Of a DNA stretch of 28,555 bases, positions 14,855 through 22,454 are shown piece by piece (the stretch's first letter is position 1; each line of letters opens with the position of its first letter). The position numbers and the translations under genes are program-made. This stretch comes from a virus. Where the stretch lies: positions 1 through 28,555 of IMG/VR virus record IMGVR_UViG_3300047322_000171. One strand, 5' to 3'. The notes under the pieces were generated by a model, which saw only the letters and a program-made list of their open reading frames with translations, was not told the origin of the DNA and ran no database searches.

Positions 14855-16921
14855 ATGGCGACCGAGCAAGATGAAGTCGTAAAAATAACCCTTGAGGTCG
14901 TCGACAAGTTTTCCAAGCCGCTCGACAATTTGATGCGCGAGCTTGACAAGATCGACAAGCAAGACGCGGGCGGCAAGACCAAAAAGAGTTTTGACGGCTT
15001 AAAAGATTCGGTAAACGGCGTCGCGGGCGCGTTCAGGTTACTCACGCCCGGCCTCGGCGGCACGCTCGGAATGTTCACGTCGATTGCCGCCGCAATCGGC
15101 GGCATCTCGAAAGCGATGCACGATTTTGCCGGGAACATCGAGTCAGTTCAACGCTTGAGCACCGCAACCGGATTCTCGGTGGAACGGATCCGCGAACTCG
15201 ATGCGGTCGCGCGCCGGTTCGGCGTGACGGCGGGCGAGGTCCACGCCGGAATGCGCGGGCTCGCCGACTCGTTTCACGATATCAAGCGCGGCGGCCCGAT
15301 ATTCCAAGAACTCGCGCGCAGCGGCTTGCCGAATTTTGCGAACCAGTTGCGCGCCGCCAAGACCGACGCCGAGCGGCTTGAACTCGTGTTTAAGCAACTC
15401 GACCGGCTCAAGGATCCTTACGAAAAACGCCGGTTGATCGAGGGCATCTTGCACGGCCCCGCCGTGTTTGCCGACGCGACCGGCCCCGAGCGCAAGCGGT
15501 TAGAGGAAGAATATCGCAAGACCAATCCGCCGCTCGACAAGGAAGGAATGGACAAGGTTAAGCGATACGAGGACTCGCTCTGGAAATCCGGCAACGCGTT
15601 CGACGCCATCGTGCAAAAAAACGTCGGCGATCTCGACACGCTGGCGACGCAACTCGATTTGATGGCGCAAGGCACATTGAAGGCGAGCGACGCGCTCGGC
15701 TCGTTTAACAAAACGATGGACGCCGTTCGCAAGAACGCCGAGGACACGACAGGCGCGTGGGGCAAAAAGATTCCGAAATCCCCGGGCCGCCCGCTCACGA
15801 TTTGGGAACAATTGTTCGGCCTCAAGCCCGAGAATCAATCGTACAACGACCCGGGCGGCGGCAAGACCAAGGACGTTATTAAAAGCGCGACCGCCGAGGG
15901 CGTGGTCGACGGCTTTCTCAAGTTCGCAATGCTTGTGGGAAATCGCGGCGGCGGCGATGGCGGCGCGCGCACGATCCCGGCGTCCTACACGCCCGGCAGC
16001 GGCGGCAACCGCATACGCCGGTTCGTTACGACACCGCCGCCGCAAGACAATGCGCCGCAGCCATCGCCACAACCGCAACCGGAACCGCAGCCAGCAACGC
16101 CGCCGCCAAGGCGCGGCCGGCCGAAAATCGCCGGGCAACCGGAACCGCAACCGGAACCGCAACCCGCAACGCCGCCCCGTCCGGCGCGGCCGAAAATCGC
16201 CGCGCGGCCGCCGCCTGATAAGCCCGGCGCGGCAAACCCGCCGCCGCCATCGTCGGCCGGGCCGATGGGTGCGGATCCGAACCAGCGCGACCGGCCCTAT
16301 CGTATCGGCGGTCAAGTGACGATGGACGGCAAGACCTACACTTGGGGCTCGGGCGGCATCAAGCGCGGCTCGATTCCCTATGGCGATTTTCCGATCAACG
16401 TCGGCAAAGGTGATATCGGCAGCGTCGGTAAACGCATCGGCTCGATAGCAACCATCGGCGGCCCGTGGGGCACGATTAACGATCCTAAATATCCCGGGCA
16501 CCCGCGCGGCGGAATCCAGATCCATGCCGGGAGCGGCTCGACGCTCGACCGGCTTTATTCGGAAGGCTGTTTTGCGGTTTCGCGCGCGCAATGGCCCGCG
16601 TTCAAAAAGGCGTTGCTCGAAAAGGCGCAGCACGGCCAATTGATGCTGCATATCGGCCGCGACGGCATGGCGACGATCACGACAAAAGGCGAACGCGGCA
16701 AGCCCGAGATGGCAAAGCCGCCCGAGCCACCAACCAAGCCGCGCGAAAAAATGCACGACCCGCGCACGCAATCGGCCGCGATCAAAGGCGATGCAACCGT
16801 GCGGATCGACGTCAACGGTCTGCCACGCGGTTCGCGCATGGCGGCCTCGTCGAGCGGAATCTTTTCCAGCGTCGAGCTCCATCGCGGCAGCACGTTGCCG
16901 CTCGCCAGCGAGACCGGATAA
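14855..16921 (+). CDS. Tape measure protein with C-terminal YkuD-like domain
   Basis: The tape measure sets tail length and is ejected ahead of the DNA. The 688-aa protein begins with a helical part (KITLEVVDKFSKPLDNLMRE) and a hydrophobic Gly-rich segment near residues 50-90, followed by 'NIESVQRLSTATGFSVERIR' typical of tape measures. Residues about 392-479 form a Pro/Gln-rich linker with a 23-residue duplicated unit. Residues about 500-605 then form a compact domain with 'GGIQIHAGS' (His557) and 'SEGCF' (Ser569-Cys572), matching the His...SxGC active-site pattern of L,D-transpeptidase-like (YkuD) folds. This suggests peptidoglycan cutting or remodelling at entry. The protein is short for a tape measure, which predicts a short tail if the linker and domain do not count towards length. 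Confidence 0.88.
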   Translation: MATEQDEVVKITLEVVDKFSKPLDNLMRELDKIDKQDAGGKTKKSFDGLKDSVNGVAGAFRLLTPGLGGTLGMFTSIAAAIGGISKAMHDFAGNIESVQRLSTATGFSVERIRELDAVARRFGVTAGEVHAGMRGLADSFHDIKRGGPIFQELARSGLPNFANQLRAAKTDAERLELVFKQLDRLKDPYEKRRLIEGILHGPAVFADATGPERKRLEEEYRKTNPPLDKEGMDKVKRYEDSLWKSGNAFDAIVQKNVGDLDTLATQLDLMAQGTLKASDALGSFNKTMDAVRKNAEDTTGAWGKKIPKSPGRPLTIWEQLFGLKPENQSYNDPGGGKTKDVIKSATAEGVVDGFLKFAMLVGNRGGGDGGARTIPASYTPGSGGNRIRRFVTTPPPQDNAPQPSPQPQPEPQPATPPPRRGRPKIAGQPEPQPEPQPATPPRPARPKIAARPPPDKPGAANPPPPSSAGPMGADPNQRDRPYRIGGQVTMDGKTYTWGSGGIKRGSIPYGDFPINVGKGDIGSVGKRIGSIATIGGPWGTINDPKYPGHPRGGIQIHAGSGSTLDRLYSEGCFAVSRAQWPAFKKALLEKAQHGQLMLHIGRDGMATITTKGERGKPEMAKPPEPPTKPREKMHDPRTQSAAIKGDATVRIDVNGLPRGSRMAASSSGIFSSVELHRGSTLPLASETG
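16053..16202 (+). repeat. 69-bp in-frame duplicated unit in the tape measure linker
   Basis: CCGAAAATCGCCG recurs at 16121-16133 and 16190-16202, exactly 69 bp apart, with matching flanks encoding P/E/Q-rich segments followed by RPKIA. This is a 23-residue tandem repeat in the Pro-rich linker and a likely site of length variation by recombination or slippage. Confidence 0.8.
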
Positions 16922-17506
16922 ATGGCGACACCTCTCTGGCGGCAATTGCTGGTGCCATCGTTCTTTCGCATGGCCCCGTTTCACGTCGACGTTAATTCGC
17001 GGGCGTCGGGGCGGCGCACCGTGCTGCACGAGTTTCCGAAACGCGACACGCCCTACGCCGAGGACATGGGCCGCAAGGCGCGCTCGTTTCCCGTCACCGG
17101 CTATGTGATCGGCCCCGACTATCAGATCTGGCGCGAGTTGTTAGTCGCCGCGCTGGAAATGGAGGGGCCGGGCTTGCTGATCCTGCCGACGCTGTTGCAG
17201 CGCGACACCATCATGGTACAGCCGCGCGACTACACCGTGCGCGAGATGCGGACACAAGGCGGCATGGCGGAATTTGAAATGAATTTCGTCGAGTCGGGCG
17301 ACTCGCTGTTTTCCACGATCATTGATTCCATCGGGCAAGCGCTCGGCGCGGCCGGGGGATCCGAGGGACAAGCGATTGCCTCGTCGGGCGCGGAACTCAC
17401 CGGCAACAGTTTCGGCGCGGGCGGTGCCGAGAGTAGCGTATTCGGCACCGGGACCGGCGAGGTCACAATCGGCGACCCCGAAATCGGCGTCGGGACCGAC
17501 GGCTAA
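16922..17506 (+). CDS. Mu gpN/DNA-circularisation protein, N-terminal half
   Basis: This 194-aa protein contains the DNA_circ_N signature: 'RMAPFHVDVNSRASGRRTVL', 'HEFPKRDTPYAEDMGRKARS' and 'FPVTGYVIGPDY'. In Mu-like phages the gpN family protein is a tail/baseplate component, and its name is historical. The C-terminal half normally present in the same chain is encoded by the next gene, which starts with a 1-nt TAATG overlap. The end of this protein (residues about 145-194) is Gly/Ser/Glu-rich and probably disordered. The start follows the tape measure stop with no gap. Confidence 0.85.
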   Translation: MATPLWRQLLVPSFFRMAPFHVDVNSRASGRRTVLHEFPKRDTPYAEDMGRKARSFPVTGYVIGPDYQIWRELLVAALEMEGPGLLILPTLLQRDTIMVQPRDYTVREMRTQGGMAEFEMNFVESGDSLFSTIIDSIGQALGAAGGSEGQAIASSGAELTGNSFGAGGAESSVFGTGTGEVTIGDPEIGVGTDG

Positions 17507-18177
17507 TGCAAGCCACCGCGCGCGAGGAAGCGGCCAAGGTCGTCGTGATGGTGCTCGACGATCTTATGGCGACGATCACCATTGACCCCGGCCGACCCGG
17601 TTCGATGTTGCGGCTGGCCGTTGGTGATCTCTTGGCCGACGCCGAGCTGTTGATCGACAGCGGCCAGATCGCCGCGCCGCTCGCCAACGTGTTCGATCTG
17701 GCGCGACAGGCGGGCGCAACCGTCGAGCAAATGGAAACGGTGCGCACGCACACGACCGCAATCGTGGTGAGCTCGTTCCCGGCATGGTCGGTCGGAAATA
17801 CCTGCGTGCGGTTCGCGCTGGTGCAGATGGCGCGGATCCTCGCCGCCATGACGTTCACCAGCCGCCCGCAAGTCGACGGCTACCTCGACCGCATCAACGC
17901 GGCTTTCGATAACTCCGAAATCATCGCGGCAAATTTCAAGGATCAGACCAGCTATCAATCGCTGATCGCGCTGCACGCGGCGGTGACGTTCGACCTCACC
18001 ACGCGCGAGCGCACGCTGCCGACGATCATCGTCTATGATTTCGTGGTATCGCGGCCCTCACTCTGGATCGCCAACCGGCTTTACGGCGACGCCGAACGCA
18101 ATCAAGAGTTGGTCGACGAGAACATGCCGGTTCACCCCGCTTTTTGTCAGTCGCCGATTCGCGCGTTGTCGCAATAA
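17506..18177 (+). CDS. Mu gpN/DNA-circularisation protein, C-terminal half
   Basis: This 223-aa protein matches the C-terminal part of gpN-like proteins, seen best in 'RPSLWIANRLYGDAERNQEL' followed by 'VDENMPVHPAFCQSPIRALS', the family's usual ending. The helical centre (TVEQMETVRTHTTAIVVSSF) is also compatible. It starts on the stop of the N-terminal half (TAATG), so the two halves are translationally coupled and probably assemble together. Both halves look intact, with no sign of decay, which favours a stable gene split over a recent frameshift mutation. Confidence 0.78.
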   Translation: MQATAREEAAKVVVMVLDDLMATITIDPGRPGSMLRLAVGDLLADAELLIDSGQIAAPLANVFDLARQAGATVEQMETVRTHTTAIVVSSFPAWSVGNTCVRFALVQMARILAAMTFTSRPQVDGYLDRINAAFDNSEIIAANFKDQTSYQSLIALHAAVTFDLTTRERTLPTIIVYDFVVSRPSLWIANRLYGDAERNQELVDENMPVHPAFCQSPIRALSQ

Positions 18178-19310
18178 TGGTCAGCCCCTTAGAGGTTTGC
18201 ACCGTTCAAGCGGCGGGCATCGAATACAAATGGTGGAAAGAGGTCGAGGTCGTCCGCGATCTCAACAACTGGATCTCGTCAGCGACGTTGGTCGTCGCCG
18301 AGATCGGCGACCTCAATAAAGGGTGGGGCGCGCTCAAGCTCGCGCCCGGCGTCCCGGCCAAGGTCATGCTCGCCGGGCAACTGGCCGAGACCGGCGCGGT
18401 CGCGGTGCGTCAGGTATCCTATGACGCCGACTCGCATAACGTCCGCATCATCATTCAGTCGAAAGTCGCCGATCTGATAAAGGCGACGCTCGATATGCCG
18501 CCCGGGCAATTCAAGAATCAAACGCTGAAGCAACTCGCCAACGCCGCAGCCGGGCAATACGGCGTCGGCCTGACGCTCAAGGGCGCGATTGACGGTGCGG
18601 AAAAAGTGTTCGAGCGCGTCAGTATTCACCTCGGCGAGTCGCCGTTTCAGTTCATCACGCGGCTGGCGCAGATGCGGAATGTGCATATCACCGACGACGA
18701 AACCGGGAACCTCGTCGGCCAGCGCGGCGGCGGCACCACGGTTGCCGAGTTGCAAGAGGGCCGCAATATCCTCTCGGCCGAGCTGATATGGTCGAACGAC
18801 ACGGCGGTCGACAAGTTTACCGGCGACGCCGATCTGCCCGGGAATGACGATCATTGGAGCGACAAGGCGCGCGCAACATCAGCGCAAGCGACGAGCAAGA
18901 GCTCGCAACCGGGTTTTGCCAAAATTATTCAACGCATTATTGCGCCGATGCCGGGCGATTCCAAAGACGTGCAAATGTTCGTCAACCACGCCATCAACTT
19001 GAACGCGGCGACGCAATTCGAGGCCAACATCACCGTGCGCGGCTGGCTGCGCGGCGCGGGCCAGATCTGGCTTAAAGAGGTCGGCAACCTGATCGACCTG
19101 TATTCGCCGATGCTGTTGCCGCAGCAACGCGCGACGCTCGGGATCCAGACCGTGACGTGCCGACAGAGCGACTCGGCTGGCACCACCACCACGCTCGGGC
19201 TGGTGCTGCCGGATCGGCTCGGCAATTCCGACGCATTCAAGAGCGGCGGCGACGGCGCTGCGCCGCAGACGCCCGAGCCAGCCAAAGCCTACGCACCGCA
19301 GGATGCCTAA
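18177..19310 (+). CDS. Baseplate hub protein, Mu gpP-like
   Basis: The 377-aa protein begins MVSPLEVCTVQAAGIEYKWW and continues 'VEVVRDLNNWISSATLVVAE', the opening of the Mu gpP hub family. It also has 'VRIIIQSKVADLIKATLDMP', 'GESPFQFITRLAQMRNVHIT' and a late beta domain (FEANITVRGWLRGAGQIWLK). The hub joins tube, spike and wedges and is related to T4 gp27. The start was placed at 18177 because it overlaps the previous stop as TAATG, as at the two neighbouring junctions. The upstream in-frame ATG at 18144 lies in the previous gene. Confidence 0.9.
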   Translation: MVSPLEVCTVQAAGIEYKWWKEVEVVRDLNNWISSATLVVAEIGDLNKGWGALKLAPGVPAKVMLAGQLAETGAVAVRQVSYDADSHNVRIIIQSKVADLIKATLDMPPGQFKNQTLKQLANAAAGQYGVGLTLKGAIDGAEKVFERVSIHLGESPFQFITRLAQMRNVHITDDETGNLVGQRGGGTTVAELQEGRNILSAELIWSNDTAVDKFTGDADLPGNDDHWSDKARATSAQATSKSSQPGFAKIIQRIIAPMPGDSKDVQMFVNHAINLNAATQFEANITVRGWLRGAGQIWLKEVGNLIDLYSPMLLPQQRATLGIQTVTCRQSDSAGTTTTLGLVLPDRLGNSDAFKSGGDGAAPQTPEPAKAYAPQDA

Positions 19311-20101
19311 TGAGATTCAGCTCACGCACCATCGGCGACCGGATGCACAACGCAATCAAGCGCGTCACGGTCGAGGACACGAACGAGGATCCGCTGTTCC
19401 GCGAGTCGACGCTCTCGCTCTACACCGAGGAAAAGCAAAAAGAGATCGAGCATATGGAACCGTACGGTTTCAGCTCGCGCGTCAAGAAACCGACCGGCGA
19501 GGCCAACAATAAGAAAAAGGCCGAGGGCCTTATGGTGTTCACCGGGGGCAACCGTTCGCACGGCGTCCTGATCGTCAACGGCGACCGCCGTTATCGGCTG
19601 CGCGGGCTAAAGGAGGGCGAACTCGCACTGTTCGACGATCAAGGGCAACAGGTTCACTTTACTCGCGACGGCATTGTGACGAGCGCGCCGAGCGGAAAAA
19701 AGATCGTAACGCAAGTCATGAAAGGCGATAAAGCGCCGCCGCCGCCGCAAAGTTCGTCGAGTTCGTCGTCGGCCCCGAGCACGGGATCGTCGAGCGGGCA
19801 GACCGACTCCAAAAAATACGGGCAGTCGGCGCAAGCCACGCAAGAGGTGCTCACAAGCCTGACGCTCACGAAAGACTCATGGGTCGTCAATCATCCGACC
19901 AAAATCGAGCTAACGGTCGGCAACAATACGGTTTTGATCGATACCGGCAAGATCATTTGCAAATTCGGCGGCGACGACAACAAATCGATGCGCGTCGACG
20001 GCAGTCACACGCATATGAAGTTCGGGGGCAATTCGATTTTTGTCGACGCGGGCGGATGCTGGTCGACCGTTCCAATACAGATTAAAGCGGATCCGCAGTA
20101 G
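19310..20101 (+). CDS. Baseplate spike protein, Mu gp45-like
   Basis: This 263-aa protein begins MRFSSRTIGDRMHNAIKRVT and has the OB-like segment 'MEPYGFSSRVKKPTGEANNK' followed by 'RSHGVLIVNGDRRYRLRGLK' and 'EGELALFDDQGQQVHFTRDG', which identify the gp45/gpV spike group. A Pro/Ser-rich stretch at residues about 140-165 (QSSSSSSSAPSTGSSSG) lies before the C-terminal beta-helix. The tip contains GSHTHMKFGG: His233-Thr-His235 is the HxH motif that in related spikes binds an iron ion from three subunits. The start overlaps the hub stop (TAATG); the longer open frame from 19157 lies inside the hub gene and was rejected. Confidence 0.9.
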   Translation: MRFSSRTIGDRMHNAIKRVTVEDTNEDPLFRESTLSLYTEEKQKEIEHMEPYGFSSRVKKPTGEANNKKKAEGLMVFTGGNRSHGVLIVNGDRRYRLRGLKEGELALFDDQGQQVHFTRDGIVTSAPSGKKIVTQVMKGDKAPPPPQSSSSSSSAPSTGSSSGQTDSKKYGQSAQATQEVLTSLTLTKDSWVVNHPTKIELTVGNNTVLIDTGKIICKFGGDDNKSMRVDGSHTHMKFGGNSIFVDAGGCWSTVPIQIKADPQ

Positions 20102-20107
20102 GCAGCC

Positions 20108-20611
20108 ATGCCAGACTTGAGATTGTTCGATATCGTGACGCCGTTCGTGGTCACGTTCGACCTGTTGCAACGGCCCGACAACCTGATCGATGAGACGCAA
20201 GCTTTTGCGACCGCCGTCATTGTCGCGCTCGGCACCAACAAGCGCGCCAACGCCGACGACATTTTGCCGAACGCCGAATCCGATACTGACCGGCGCGGCT
20301 GGTGGGCCGACACCAACGTCGAGACGATATGGAACGGCTGGCCCATCGGTTCGCGGCTATGGTTGCTGGAGCGCCACAAGATCACCGACAACACCGCGCG
20401 GCAGGGTTCGACGCTGGCGCGCGTCGACGCCTATATTCGTGAGGCGTTGCAGCCGTTCATAACGAACCAAATGGCGTCGCGCATTGACGTCACCGTAACG
20501 CGGCCCGAGCTGCAAAAGATCGTCGCGACCATCGTGATTTATCGGGGGCCGCTGCCGACAATACAGTTGCAGTACCAATCGCTCTGGACCGAGATCGAGG
20601 GGAACGCCTAA
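20108..20611 (+). CDS. Baseplate wedge protein, Mu gp46-like
   Basis: This 167-aa protein has the family landmark 'ESDTDRRGWWADT' at residues 56-68 followed by 'GSRLWLLERHKITDNTARQG', and it ends in a beta segment (DVTVTRPELQKIVATIVIYR). Gp46-type proteins are related to T4 gp25 and initiate sheath polymerisation at the baseplate. It lies between spike and gp47, the conserved Mu order, with a 1-nt gap to the next gene. Confidence 0.92.
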   Translation: MPDLRLFDIVTPFVVTFDLLQRPDNLIDETQAFATAVIVALGTNKRANADDILPNAESDTDRRGWWADTNVETIWNGWPIGSRLWLLERHKITDNTARQGSTLARVDAYIREALQPFITNQMASRIDVTVTRPELQKIVATIVIYRGPLPTIQLQYQSLWTEIEGNA

Positions 20612-20612
20612 G

Positions 20613-21674
20613 ATGCCGTGGTTCACGCCTAGCCTCGACGACGTGCGCAAACAGAATCGTGACTACATCACGGCGCGGCTGCACTCGGCGGCGATGATCC
20701 CGAACAGCGCCTTGCGCGTGCTCTCGGACGCGAACGCCGGTTTGGCCTTTCTCAACTTGCTCTATATCGACTGGCTTTCGCGCCAATTGCTGCCCGACAC
20801 GGCCGAGACGGAATGGCTCGACCGTCACGCCGCGATCTGGCTACCGAACGGCGGCCGCAAGCCCGCAACCTTTGCGTCGGGATCCGGCACCGTCACGGGC
20901 ATTGGCGGCAGCATCGTGCCGAACGGCACGCAACTGTCGTCACAAACCGCCGTGCTCTATCAGACCACCGAGCAAATTACCGTCGGCACGTCGCCGACGC
21001 CGGTTACGATCCGCGCCATCGACCCCGGCAGCGTCGGCAATCTCGACCCGGGCTCAAGCCTCGGTTTCGTGAGCGCGATCCCCGGCGTCGACGGTACCGT
21101 GACCATTGTCACGATGGACGGCGGCGTCGATATCGAAACCGACGATGAGTTGCGCGTGCGCGTCTTGCAGCGGATCCAGCAACCGCCGATGGGCGGCGCG
21201 CAATACGACTACGTTGCGTGGGCCATGCAGGTTCCGGGCGTGACGCGCGCATGGGCCTCGGCCGAACAGGGCACCGGCACCGTTACCGTGCGATTCCTCA
21301 TGGACGATTTGCGCGCATCCGACGACGGATGGCCGACGCCCGCCGACGTGACGACGGTCGCCAGCTATATCGATCTCAAGCGGCCGGTTGCGCTGAAAGA
21401 CTGTTACGTGCTCGCGCCGATAAAATTCTTCCTCGAAATGACGATCACCGATCTTGTTACCGACGACGAGGCGACGCGCGCAGCCATCGAGCAATCGATA
21501 GAGGCCATGCTCTACATTCAAGCCGCGCCCGGGCAAACGATCTACCGCTCATGGATCGAAGAAGCGATCTCCAACGCCATCGGCGAGGATCATCACACGC
21601 TGACGTTTGACGATGCGGTGATGCCCGCGCCCGGTTATATGGCCGTCCTTGATACGATTCTCTACGACGAATGA
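20613..21674 (+). CDS. Baseplate J-like wedge protein, Mu gp47-like
   Basis: This 353-aa protein contains the J-like family pattern 'TAETEWLDRHAAIWLP...RKPATFASGSGTVTG' and a string of beta segments (GGSIVPNGTQLSSQTAVLYQ), then 'ETDDELRVRVLQRIQQPPMG' and 'VPGVTRAWA'. These are the most conserved parts of gp47/gpJ. The protein builds the wedge together with gp46 and gp48 in P2- and Mu-like baseplates. The next gene starts on its stop (ATGA). Confidence 0.95.
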   Translation: MPWFTPSLDDVRKQNRDYITARLHSAAMIPNSALRVLSDANAGLAFLNLLYIDWLSRQLLPDTAETEWLDRHAAIWLPNGGRKPATFASGSGTVTGIGGSIVPNGTQLSSQTAVLYQTTEQITVGTSPTPVTIRAIDPGSVGNLDPGSSLGFVSAIPGVDGTVTIVTMDGGVDIETDDELRVRVLQRIQQPPMGGAQYDYVAWAMQVPGVTRAWASAEQGTGTVTVRFLMDDLRASDDGWPTPADVTTVASYIDLKRPVALKDCYVLAPIKFFLEMTITDLVTDDEATRAAIEQSIEAMLYIQAAPGQTIYRSWIEEAISNAIGEDHHTLTFDDAVMPAPGYMAVLDTILYDE

Positions 21675-22444
21675 CCGACAAGCATATCCGGCGCAGCGGC
21701 GACGATTATATCGACGCGCTGGCGGCGCTATTGCCGTTCGGCCCGGCATGGCCGCGCGAATACGACTCGACCTTGATGAAACTCGTCGGCGGCTTTGCGC
21801 AAGTGTGGGGCGATCCGGTCGACAAGCGCGCGGCCGATTTGCTGGAAATCGAAAGCGATCCGCGCACGACGACGGAATTGCTGCCCGATTGGGAACGCAA
21901 TTTTGGCTTGCCGGATCCTTGCTACACCGCGCCGCAAAGCGTCGGCCAGCGTCAGCTCGCGCTCGTCATGCGCATGACGATGCTCGGGGCGCAATCGCGC
22001 GCGTTCTTTATCGAGGTCGCGGCCATGCTCGGCTACACCATCACGATTACCGAGTACCGCGTATTCGTGGTCGGCATGGACGGTTGCGGCGACTGCCGCG
22101 TTCATGGCGTGGTGCCGCCCGATCCCATGCGCAACGTGTGGGGCGTTCCGATCATGGACGCCGAGGGTGACGCGCCGGTCAGGAACGGCGACTTGTCCGA
22201 ATGGCCGAACTACGGCCTCGGGCCGCCGGGTAACAGATCCTATTGGACCGTTCACGTCAGCGGCGCATCGCTGACGTGGTTCCGCGTCACCAAGGGACAA
22301 ACCGGCGTTGATCCGCATTTGCGCATCGGCCTCGCCGACGATCTCGAATGTCTTTTGAACCGCTGGAAGCCGGCGCACACCGAAATAATTTTCGACTACA
22401 GCGGGCTAGGCGATCCCGGCGACCCGATGGCCGGTACACCATGA
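21671..22444 (+). CDS. Baseplate/tail protein, Mu gp48-like (YmfQ, DUF2313)
   Basis: This 257-aa protein starts MTDKHIRRSGDDYIDALAAL and has 'LLPFGPAWPREYDSTLMKLV', then 'ELLPDWERNFGLPDPCYT', the diagnostic part of the YmfQ/DUF2313 family. A C-terminal segment includes a CGDC pair, and the last part (RLADDLECLLNRWKPAHTEI-like) is typical for the family's end. Gp48 links the wedge to the fibre network and always follows gp47. It is longer than the usual ~190-200 aa; the extra central part (about residues 125-225) holds the cysteines. It is the last gene of the Mu-like tail block before base composition changes. Confidence 0.92.
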   Translation: MTDKHIRRSGDDYIDALAALLPFGPAWPREYDSTLMKLVGGFAQVWGDPVDKRAADLLEIESDPRTTTELLPDWERNFGLPDPCYTAPQSVGQRQLALVMRMTMLGAQSRAFFIEVAAMLGYTITITEYRVFVVGMDGCGDCRVHGVVPPDPMRNVWGVPIMDAEGDAPVRNGDLSEWPNYGLGPPGNRSYWTVHVSGASLTWFRVTKGQTGVDPHLRIGLADDLECLLNRWKPAHTEIIFDYSGLGDPGDPMAGTP

Positions 22445-22454
22445 CGAGGAAAAA

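Noticed and set aside
15500-17029. 509-aa minus-strand open frame opposite the tape measure gene
   Set aside because: Composition (Arg/Ala/His-rich) is that of a shadow frame in GC-rich DNA, and the plus strand carries a well-supported tape measure.
19157-19309. 51-residue N-terminal extension of the spike protein
   Set aside because: It is in a shadow frame of the hub gene; ATG 19310 forms the same TAATG junction as its neighbours and begins the conserved region.
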